DNA from: JASFTV01 sp050050615
GTDB lineage: Bacteria > Desulfobacterota > DSM-4660 > Desulfatiglandales > HGW-15
Direction: 5' to 3'
Assembly: GCA_050050615.1 (NCBI GenBank)
Contig: JASFTV010000253.1
Location: 1 to 5,522 of the forward strand
DNA: 5,522 nucleotides
In this document: positions 1 through 5,522 of the stretch, one piece after another
Layout: each line of letters opens with the position of its first letter
How positions within the stretch are numbered: position 1 is the stretch's first letter
The notes under the pieces: generated by a model
Databases searched by the model: none
What the model was told of the DNA's origin: nothing
Seen by the model: the letters and a program-made list of their open reading frames with translations, nothing else
Program-made: the position numbers and the translations under genes

Positions 1-2
1 CT

Positions 3-1082
3 GAAGAAACACTCAGCAGGGTTTTTGCCCTGGGAAGTCTCACCGATCTCTACTATTCCGTACATTTTGATCTGGATTGGTTCTCCCCTTTCGCCGAGCG
101 GTTTCTGAAGAACAACCCGGATTTGGATCACCTTTGGGCTCCCGCTCGATCACTCGTGAAAAGCAAACAGCCGGGAGATAAGCAGAAAGCCCCTACCCGC
201 TTCTCCGTAAACGGTTCGCAATCCGATAAAGACCTTTTGGATCTGCATGTTTACTCCCTTGGCCCCTTCCGTATCTTTGCCAACGGTCGAGAAGTAGCTC
301 TCGGAGAGTGCCAGAGCAAAAAGGCTTTGAAACTTCTAAAGTACCTGTTCTTCAGACGACATGAGTCAGGAATTATTCTGGACGAGGCGCTGGAATTACT
401 ATGGCCGGGAATGAATCCGGAGGTAACCCGCCCTAACCTCAGGGTCATACTTTCCATGCTCAGAAAAGTCTTCAAGAATCCCAAGATCGGGGAGAACGGC
501 TTCCCAAATTTGATGCGGGAGGGCAACAGGCTGATTCTGAGCCTCGGACGCAACGGATGGGCGGACGTGGATGAGTTCATGGGACAGATCAAACTGGCCG
601 AATACAAGGAAAGAAGAGGCCTCTGGTCTGACGCCCTTTCACACTACAAGAAGACCGCCTCATTGTATTACGGTGATTTCATATCCGATGAGCCCTACGC
701 GGATTGGTGTTCCATGGAGCGGGAGTACCTGCGAGATCAGTTCTTGACCGCTCTTTTTCGGATGGCGGACTGCCAAGAAAGGCTTGGAGATCTATCAGCC
801 GCTATCAGTACCCTCTATCATCTCCTCAAGTTAGACCGCTACCGGGAAGACGCCTACCGGAGGCTCATGCACCTGTGCTTTTCGGCAGGCAGAAAGGGCG
901 AAATCATTCGCGTATACGACCTGTGTAGAAAAAACATTGAAGAAGACCTGGGGGTCAACCTGTCCGAAGACACCCTCGACCTTTATAGAAACCTTTGTGG
1001 ATCTTCGAATAGAACCGTAATGACCGACCTACTTGGAAGTACGGGGACGCGTGGAAGTACAAGAACGTACGTAAGATTGTAA
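3..1082 (+). CDS. C-terminal part of a winged-helix/BTAD transcriptional regulator (5' end outside window)
   Basis: A DNA-binding transcriptional regulator, partial. The frame is open from base 3 with no stop, and the coding-like sequence before the TTG at 123 (ending FAERFLKNNP) shows that the gene starts left of the window; 359 residues are visible. Residues of about 1-75 are helical linker or the end of an upstream helical domain. About 81-181 form an OmpR/SARP-type winged helix beginning LHVYSLGPFRIFANGREVAL, with ALELLWPG and the recognition-helix region RPNLRVILSMLRKVF. About 187-332 form the BTAD (bacterial transcriptional activator) TPR-like domain, with WADVDEF, YYGDFISDEPYADWC, RMADCQERLGDLSAAI and an EEDLGVNLSEDTLDLYRNL ending. 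Regulators with this C-terminal pair often carry an N-terminal ATPase and TPRs; that part would be outside the window and is inferred. The last ~25 residues lie beyond the BTAD fold and contain a duplicated GST segment. The target genes are not visible. Family call secure; full architecture unknown. Confidence 0.88.
   Translation, partial: EETLSRVFALGSLTDLYYSVHFDLDWFSPFAERFLKNNPDLDHLWAPARSLVKSKQPGDKQKAPTRFSVNGSQSDKDLLDLHVYSLGPFRIFANGREVALGECQSKKALKLLKYLFFRRHESGIILDEALELLWPGMNPEVTRPNLRVILSMLRKVFKNPKIGENGFPNLMREGNRLILSLGRNGWADVDEFMGQIKLAEYKERRGLWSDALSHYKKTASLYYGDFISDEPYADWCSMEREYLRDQFLTALFRMADCQERLGDLSAAISTLYHLLKLDRYREDAYRRLMHLCFSAGRKGEIIRVYDLCRKNIEEDLGVNLSEDTLDLYRNLCGSSNRTVMTDLLGSTGTRGSTRTYVRL
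1034..1060 (+). repeat. Direct repeat TGGAAGTAC, two copies 18 bp apart
   Basis: TGGAAGTAC occurs at 1034-1042 and again at 1052-1060, separated by GGGGACGCG. An ACGTACGT palindrome follows at 1065-1072. The repeat lies inside the 3' end of the regulator gene and encodes the repeated GST in its extra tail. The GGGGACG core recalls short dispersed repeats found near Y1 transposases in deltaproteobacteria, but this is a loose resemblance from memory and not a match. Chance duplication is also possible. Confidence 0.45.
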
Positions 1083-1109
1083 CATTTACCCACGAAGTAG
1101 GGAAAATGT
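1082..1109. repeat. Imperfect inverted repeat (hairpin) between convergent genes
   Basis: Arms ACATTTACCC (1082-1091) and GGGAAAATGT (1100-1109) pair at 9 of 10 positions around the 8-base spacer ACGAAGTA. It overlaps the last base of the regulator stop codon and directly precedes a second hairpin. Neither side has a T-run, so it is not a classical intrinsic terminator on its own. It could be an mRNA 3' stabilising stem, part of a tandem terminator, or the edge of a small repeat element. Confidence 0.5.
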
Positions 1110-1111
1110 AG

Positions 1112-1139
1112 ATACCCAAGGGCATACGCCCGAGGGTAT
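1112..1139. terminator. Probable bidirectional terminator hairpin
   Basis: ATACCCAAGGGC (1112-1123) and GCCCGAGGGTAT (1128-1139) form a stem of 6 and 4 base pairs separated by a two-base internal mismatch, closed by the loop ATAC. Wobble and Watson-Crick pairs can extend the stem outward by about four positions. It lies between the stop of the plus-strand regulator (1082) and the stop of the minus-strand oxidoreductase remnant (1140-1142), the expected place for a terminator shared by convergent genes. The flanks are only moderately T-rich in each direction (TTATTCCTT on plus, TCTACATTTT on minus), so its strength is uncertain. Confidence 0.55.
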
Positions 1140-1889
1140 TTATTCCTTACGAACCATCTCCTCGATCACCTCTTTCACGGATGGGATCTCGGAGATGAGA
1201 CCTGCAATCTCTCCTGCCGGTAGCACCCCCGCCTCCAGGTCTCCTTTGAGCCAGGACGCCTCAATAGCCTCTCCCGCAAAGGCTTTATCGGTAGGCTCCT
1301 CCCCTTTGAGCATCTTCTCAACAAGGGACGTACGCAGCGCCCGGATCCGGAACCGGCCCATATCCACAAGTCCTGTGCCGGTCTCTTTTGCCCCGGCAAT
1401 GGTGGCTTTGTAATTCTCGTGGGCAATACACTCCTTTGTCGCAATGAAGCGCGTGCCTGCTTGGATCCCTTCCGCACCCAGGGCAAAGGCGGCCCTGTAC
1501 CCGCGCAAGTCCCCGATGCCGCCGGCCGCAATTACAGGTAGATTCACAGCATCGACTACGGCAGGCACCAACACCATCGTGGAGGACACCTTCAGTCCCT
1601 GGACCCCTCCGGATTCGGCCCCTTCTGCCACAATGGCGTCGGCTCCTGCAGCCTCAGCAGCGCGGGCAACCTCCACCGTGGGGACCACAACGATGACCTT
1701 AATCCCCATGTCGTGGAGCATGGGGATAAGCTCCTTGGGGGATCCCCCTGAGACCGTGACACACTTCACTCCTTCCTTTGCCAACACCTCAGCGAACTTA
1801 GCGGCCAGCGAGTTCATCACAAAAAGATTGGCGCCGAAGGGTCTGTCTGTGAGCTGTTTCGTCGCTTTTGCATTGAAGGTTCTGGTTAT
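1140..1889 (-). pseudogene. 5'-truncated nitronate monooxygenase / FabK-type flavin oxidoreductase
   Basis: Remnant of an FMN-dependent TIM-barrel enzyme of the nitronate monooxygenase/enoyl-ACP reductase II (FabK) family. The longest ORF with a start uses GTG at 1820, ATG following at 1817 (226 residues). Conserved sequence continues upstream in the same frame, reading KQLTDRPFGANLFV, back to a TGA at 1890-1892, with no ATG, GTG, TTG or CTG between. The first ~55-60 residues of the family, with the FMN-contacting GGM region, are absent, and no Shine-Dalgarno precedes GTG 1820. From M1 at 1820, the rest is intact: GGSP (25-28), the phosphate-binding AAGGIGDLRG (98-107), GTRF (122-125), ATKECIAHENY (127-137) and AGEIAGLI near the C-terminus. 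The position usually held by the catalytic His in GGHxG is Val73. The fragment is uninterrupted, so truncation looks recent or the product is retained; it could be a short active homologue, but the missing barrel start argues against this. The cyclase gene ends 10 bp upstream of this open frame. Confidence 0.7.
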
Positions 1890-1899
1890 TCAATTTCTG

Positions 1900-4800
1900 T
1901 CAATCCCCGGGCAGCTCAGCCAGCTCTTTTCTTACAATGTCCGGCTCAATCAGGGTGCCCAGACGCTCAAGAATTTTCAAGCCCTTAATTAAGTATTTCT
2001 TGGCTTGTGGAATATTGCCCCGCTGCTTGAGGAACCGACCATAACCTATGTAAGACAGTGCCAACTCATTATCCGCTTTGATCTCTTTTGAGAGGGAAAT
2101 GCTTCGCTCGAAGTGCGGCCTCGCAAAAGGCTCTTTTTCCTGAGCCGGGTTGGTTTTCAAAATGATCTCGCCCATTAAGCGATGCATACGCACGATGTAC
2201 CACTTCAAAGCACATTCCTCAGCCAGTTCCAGACCTTCTTGGAAGGTTTGAATTGCCTTATCGTATTCCCCGGCCAGCCTGTATCCCTCGCCGAGGCTCT
2301 GCATATAACCAATCTCGCCGAATTTGAAGCGTGCAAAGCGTTGAGTCGAGATTATATCGGTCAAAAACTCGATCCCTCGTTGCGTCTCCCCGGCCCGACA
2401 CCATGCCATTGCAAGGAAACCCTGCGCCCAATACTTCTCTGCAGGTGTCAGCGCCTTCCGGACGGCCAGTTCGCCATATTTAACAGCCTGACCTTCGTCG
2501 CCTTTAATGCTGTAAGCCAGAGATATGGAAGAAGCCGCAAAAGAGATGAGACCGCCAACGGAAAATTCTTCGGCCATTCTCAGCGCCGCCTGGCCCTCTT
2601 CAACCGCTTCATCCCAGCGCCCAAGAAACGTATACGCCCAAACGGCCGCACAAAACCCATACACACACGTCCGAAGGTTAAACCGATGTTCCATCGAGCC
2701 GAGCGTGTCCTCTTTCAATGCTATGCTCTTATAATAATCACCCTTACACACATAGCACCACTGCAGCGACATATATGCTCCTCCGGCCTTTTCGGCGTCC
2801 CCCACGCCCTTACAGAGTTCGGCCGCTTTGGTGCCGGTTTCTATGGCCTGATCAAAGTAGCCGAACCACCACTCACACCATCCTTTACCAGTATAGAGTG
2901 CCCCTAGAAGCCCCTGGTTTTCCAACCCGGCCGCAATGGGCTCGTAGCTGGTCAAAAGGTCGTAATATTCTGGAATTTTGAGGAGCATCATGAACGTATC
3001 CGCCTGGTTTACCAAGAGGGAGATACGTAGTTGTTGGTACTTATCGGTATCGGGCAGAGTGTCAAGTAGCTTCATGGCTTCTTCAAAATAAGCCATCGCA
3101 TCTTCCATAGCACTGACTCTGTTTGCCTTTTGATTGGCCAAATCCAGATATTTCACCGCCTTCTCTTTGTTATCACTGCGTAGATAGTGGTAGGCCAGCA
3201 GTTCGTAGTATTCCTCGAGGCGGTCAGGGTACAGCTGTTCTATCGCATTTCCTATCTTTCCGTGAATCTCCTTTCTTCTTTGAAGAAGTAAGCTTTTATA
3301 AGCCACCTCTTGTGTCATGGCATGTTTAAAAATAAATTCCAACTCCGGGAAAATCTTTTTTTCATAGATGAACTCCAAACCTTGAAGGTTAAGTAGAGAA
3401 GATTTAAGTTCCTCTCTCATTCCCATAATGGTTTGTAGAATGCGATAGGCGAATTCCCTCCCTATTACCGAAGCAACCTGCATAATCCTTTTGAGGTTTG
3501 CTTCCACGCGATCGATACGAGCCGCTATAATCCCTTGAATAGTATCGGGCACTTCAATCTCGGATGCCGGCCTGGATAAAACATATTGATGATCCTTCTT
3601 CTGAATGGAGCCATTTTCCAAAAGGCTGTGGGTGAGCTCCTCCACAAACAGGGGGTTGCCTCCGGCCCGGTTAAAAATCAGTGCCCTCAGTTCCGGCACA
3701 ACTTCTCCACCCTGCAGAATGTTCCGTACAAGTTCAGCACTACTCTTGCCGGAAAGCTGGTCTACACCGATCTTGCTGTAGTAGGATTTGCTCCCCCATA
3801 CATGCGTGTATTCGGGCCGGTAAATAAGAATTAGCAGGATCCTGGTGTTAGCCAACCAATCAATTAGATATCCTAAGAAGTCCTCCGATGTCCTGTCGAC
3901 CCAGTGAAGATCATCCACAACAAGAACGAGAGGCTTGCTTTCACTCACTCGAACAAGCAGATCCCGAACCGCCTCAAAACACCTCTCCCTTTTCTGTTGA
4001 GGCTCAAGCTGCAAGAATGAACCATCATCGACCTTGACGGAAAAAAGCTCTTGTATAGGTGGAAGTGCGCTCTTAAGGCTCTCATCTAGCTGGAGGATTT
4101 TCGCCTCCATCTTTTTTTTGACAATAAACTCTCGATCCCCCTCTTCTATGCCAAAATACGATCTGAGAATATCCAAGATAGGCAAGTATGGCATAGAACC
4201 TCCGTAATGGAGGCACAGGCCCTCAAGGTATATGTATTCACCTTCCGGCAAAGAATTTCTCAGCTCAAGAAGAATCCTGGATTTACCCACACCCGCTTCG
4301 CCTACGATTCCTACAATTTGGCCTGATCCTGATTTCACTTTACTAAAGGCATCTGTTAGCACCTCTATTTCTCTCGTCCGGCCGACAAATTTAGTAAGGC
4401 CTTTTACCATTGACGCTTCAATTCTTGTTTCTACATCACCAGCCTTGATCAGTTCATAGGACTCCTGCAAGCCCTCTTTACCTTTAACCTCACTTTTACC
4501 AAGGAATACAAATTCAAAGAAATCCTTTGAAAGTCTATAGGTGTTCCTTGATACCAGTATGCTGCCGGGTTTGGCCAGGCTCTCCATCCGTGCGGCCAGA
4601 TTGGTCGTGTCACCCACAGCTGTATAATCCATTCTGAGGTCATCACCAATGGAACCCACAATCACCGGTCCGGAGTTCAACCCTATCCTCATCTTGAAAT
4701 CCATACCGGTATCCTTCTTTATCCTTTCACCATATCCTTCAATCGCCTTCCGTATGGATAGCGCGGCATAGCATGCTCTCCGGGCATGGTCCTCATGGGC

Positions 4801-5253
4801 TACGGGGGCACCGAAGAGAGCCATGACCCCATCACCTGTAAACTGATTGATGGTGCCTTCAAGCTTATGAATCTCCTCGATGAGAAGTTTGAAACATCCA
4901 TCCATGATTTGGTGGACTTCTTCGGGGTCCAACTTTTCAGAGAGGGATGTATAGTTGGCGACATCGGCAAAGAAGACGGTCACCAGTTTTCGTTCACCTT
5001 CGATAGAGCTACGATTGGTGAGAATTTTATCTGCGAGGTACTTTGGAGTGTAGGATTGAGGTTCAGAGTAATCGATGAGAGGCTCTTCTTTGGGTTTGCT
5101 CAGATCATGACCGCAGTCTACACAAAATTTACTGCCTGGTGGATGTGATGAACCACAATTAGGGCAGATAATATCCTGCTCGAGTGATGTACCGCAATCT
5201 CTGCAAAACTTGGCTCCTTCCGGATTTTCAAATTGGCATTCCGGGCATTTCAT
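1900..5253 (-). CDS. Zinc ribbon-class III nucleotide cyclase-AAA_16 ATPase-TPR protein
   Basis: A 1117-residue, probably cytoplasmic signalling protein; no signal peptide or membrane segment is seen. Two zinc ribbons come first: Cys3/6/17/20 and Cys30/33/44/47. A class III adenylate/guanylate cyclase domain spans about 87-270: metal-binding Asp97 in VFFADVANYTSL and Asp141 in FTGDGVMALFG, and transition-state Asn218 and Arg222 in GDTTNLAARM. The two purine-specificity positions are Gln137 (usually Lys) and Thr211 (the class IIIb substitution for Asp), so the substrate, and even activity, is uncertain. An AAA_16/STAND-type ATPase follows from FVGRTREIEVL (289), with Walker A GEAGVGKS (318-325), Walker B LVLVVDDLHWVD (442-453) and GGNPLFVEEL (531-540). 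From about 680 to 1105 the sequence is TPR-like, for example GDYYKSIALKE, GRWDEAVEEGQAAL, GEYDKAIQTFQEGLELAEE and GNIPQAKKYLIKGLKILE. This layout is typical of the large cyclase-ATPase-TPR family, in which the TPRs are thought to sense a ligand or partner. Start ATG at 5253 is backed by a strong ribosome binding site and the immediate zinc ribbon. Confidence 0.93.
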   Translation of the reverse strand: MKCPECQFENPEGAKFCRDCGTSLEQDIICPNCGSSHPPGSKFCVDCGHDLSKPKEEPLIDYSEPQSYTPKYLADKILTNRSSIEGERKLVTVFFADVANYTSLSEKLDPEEVHQIMDGCFKLLIEEIHKLEGTINQFTGDGVMALFGAPVAHEDHARRACYAALSIRKAIEGYGERIKKDTGMDFKMRIGLNSGPVIVGSIGDDLRMDYTAVGDTTNLAARMESLAKPGSILVSRNTYRLSKDFFEFVFLGKSEVKGKEGLQESYELIKAGDVETRIEASMVKGLTKFVGRTREIEVLTDAFSKVKSGSGQIVGIVGEAGVGKSRILLELRNSLPEGEYIYLEGLCLHYGGSMPYLPILDILRSYFGIEEGDREFIVKKKMEAKILQLDESLKSALPPIQELFSVKVDDGSFLQLEPQQKRERCFEAVRDLLVRVSESKPLVLVVDDLHWVDRTSEDFLGYLIDWLANTRILLILIYRPEYTHVWGSKSYYSKIGVDQLSGKSSAELVRNILQGGEVVPELRALIFNRAGGNPLFVEELTHSLLENGSIQKKDHQYVLSRPASEIEVPDTIQGIIAARIDRVEANLKRIMQVASVIGREFAYRILQTIMGMREELKSSLLNLQGLEFIYEKKIFPELEFIFKHAMTQEVAYKSLLLQRRKEIHGKIGNAIEQLYPDRLEEYYELLAYHYLRSDNKEKAVKYLDLANQKANRVSAMEDAMAYFEEAMKLLDTLPDTDKYQQLRISLLVNQADTFMMLLKIPEYYDLLTSYEPIAAGLENQGLLGALYTGKGWCEWWFGYFDQAIETGTKAAELCKGVGDAEKAGGAYMSLQWCYVCKGDYYKSIALKEDTLGSMEHRFNLRTCVYGFCAAVWAYTFLGRWDEAVEEGQAALRMAEEFSVGGLISFAASSISLAYSIKGDEGQAVKYGELAVRKALTPAEKYWAQGFLAMAWCRAGETQRGIEFLTDIISTQRFARFKFGEIGYMQSLGEGYRLAGEYDKAIQTFQEGLELAEECALKWYIVRMHRLMGEIILKTNPAQEKEPFARPHFERSISLSKEIKADNELALSYIGYGRFLKQRGNIPQAKKYLIKGLKILERLGTLIEPDIVRKELAELPGD

Positions 5254-5262
5254 TTTTTGATG

Positions 5263-5268
5263 CCTCCC
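5263..5268 (-). promoter_or_regulatory. Ribosome binding site of the cyclase gene
   Basis: On the minus strand, GGGAGG lies 9 bases upstream of the ATG at 5253, a near-ideal Shine-Dalgarno sequence and spacing that fixes the start. Upstream of it no convincing sigma-70 promoter could be picked. The best candidate is TTGCCC, 18 bases, AATAGT on the minus strand, which is weak. The region available for a promoter before the hairpin-rich element at 5375 is only about 110 bp. Confidence 0.8.
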
Positions 5269-5374
5269 GTACTATTGGGGAAAGATCGTTGAATGGGCAA
5301 ATGAATCATTTTTCAGACTCCCTAACAGATGAGGCATATTCTATCAGGGCATGCATAATTTGGGAGGATTCTCC

Positions 5375-5522
5375 ATGAGACAACCTCCTGAATAGAGGTT
5401 AATGGATAGAAAGGGTAATTCTACCCCAACGTTGCAAAAGTCGAGGATGCCGCAGATCTTAGGCGTCGAGGGTGAAGCTGTAGTAGTCTACCGCGAACCC
5501 TCGGCAACCCGCCGAAGGCGGA
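5375..5522 (+). ncRNA. Candidate structured RNA / 5' end of a mobile RNA element (cut by window edge)
   Basis: At least five consecutive hairpins fill this stretch. (1) AACCTC 5382-5387 with GAGGTT 5395-5400. (2) GGGTA 5413-5417 with TACCC 5422-5426. (3) GATGCC 5446-5451 with GGCGTC 5462-5467, one G-T pair. (4) CGAGGGT 5467-5473 with ACCCTCG 5497-5503, enclosing a GAA/GA internal loop and GCTGTAG 5477-5483 with CTACCGC 5488-5494 (one mismatch, loop TAGT). (5) CCGCC 5509-5513 with GGCGG 5517-5521, loop GAA. Such dense, nearly perfect local pairing is typical of a folded RNA. The stretch begins at ATGA (5375-5378); HEARO (IscB-associated omega-RNA) elements are reported to sit next to ATGA or GTGA, which makes that a reasonable hypothesis, with a nuclease gene expected beyond the window. 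A group II intron domain I or another structured RNA is also possible, although no canonical intron 5' end (GUGYG) is seen. Strand is inferred from the order of stems and the position of ATGA; identity is unproven. Confidence 0.42.

Noticed and set aside
123..125. TTG as the start codon of the regulator
   Set aside because: The frame stays open to the left edge with protein-like sequence (FDLDWFSPFAERFL) and no ribosome binding site is seen before 123, so the gene starts outside the window.
1444..1992. Plus-strand ORF of 182 codons antisense to the oxidoreductase remnant and the end of the cyclase gene
   Set aside because: Rich in Ala, Pro, Ser and Thr, as expected for the antisense of an Ala/Gly/Val-rich barrel enzyme; the opposite strand carries clear FMN-binding motifs.
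2182..2907. Plus-strand ORF of 241 codons antisense to the cyclase gene
   Set aside because: It lies wholly inside the TPR-coding part of a well-supported gene, has no recognisable domain and no clear ribosome binding site; its composition fits a shadow reading frame.
4786..5148. Plus-strand ORF of 120 codons antisense to the cyclase catalytic domain
   Set aside because: The minus strand here encodes the conserved metal-binding cyclase motifs; the plus reading has no family resemblance.
5254..5374. A sigma-54 or strong sigma-70 promoter for the cyclase gene
   Set aside because: No TGGCAC-N5-TTGC pair and no good TTGACA/TATAAT pair was found on the minus strand; only weak partial matches are present.
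5402..5522. Open plus-strand frame from ATG 5402 to the right edge (MDRKGNSTPTLQ...)
   Set aside because: Only 40 codons are visible, the GAGG before it is too close (3 bases), it ends Arg-rich, and every part of it is taken up by base-paired stems; structured RNA explains it better. A longer sequence could reverse this.
1..5522. CRISPR array, tRNA or rRNA gene
   Set aside because: No regularly spaced repeats, cloverleaf-like pattern or conserved rRNA segment was recognised on either strand.

Overview
The window carries three protein-coding loci and, at its right edge, what looks like the start of a structured RNA element. GC content is moderate, and the gene families suggest a signalling-rich environmental Gram-negative bacterium of the Desulfobacterota (deltaproteobacterial) kind. 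No rRNA or housekeeping marker is present, so this placement is a weak inference.

Layout from left to right: (1) Bases 3-1082, plus strand: the C-terminal 359 residues of a transcriptional regulator with a winged-helix DNA-binding domain and a BTAD helical domain. Its reading frame is open through the left edge, and it ends in a repeat-bearing tail. (2) Bases 1082-1139: two adjacent imperfect hairpins between convergent genes, the second likely a shared terminator. (3) Bases 1140-1889, minus strand: a nitronate monooxygenase/FabK-type flavin oxidoreductase that lacks its N-terminal region. Recognisable homology runs upstream of every usable start codon, so it is best read as a 5'-truncated remnant. 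(4) Bases 1900-5253, minus strand: a complete 1117-residue protein with two zinc ribbons, a class III nucleotide cyclase domain, an AAA_16/STAND-type ATPase and a long TPR-like helical region. (5) Bases 5254-5374: the short upstream region of that gene, with a strong ribosome binding site. (6) Bases 5375-5522: at least five consecutive hairpins beginning at an ATGA, running off the right edge. This is the least ordinary part of the window.

Functional picture: both large proteins are signal-integration proteins. The cyclase/ATPase/TPR protein probably senses a ligand or partner through its ATPase-TPR part and makes, or once made, a cyclic nucleotide. The BTAD protein is a DNA-binding regulator. 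They are convergent and therefore not one operon. The oxidoreductase remnant lies directly downstream of the cyclase gene on the same strand and could be co-transcribed with it up to the hairpin at 1112-1139. The junction between them (about 1870-1899) looks like the scar of a deletion or rearrangement. The right edge may be the 5' end of a mobile RNA-bearing element (HEARO/omega-RNA or group II intron type), but that identity is a hypothesis.
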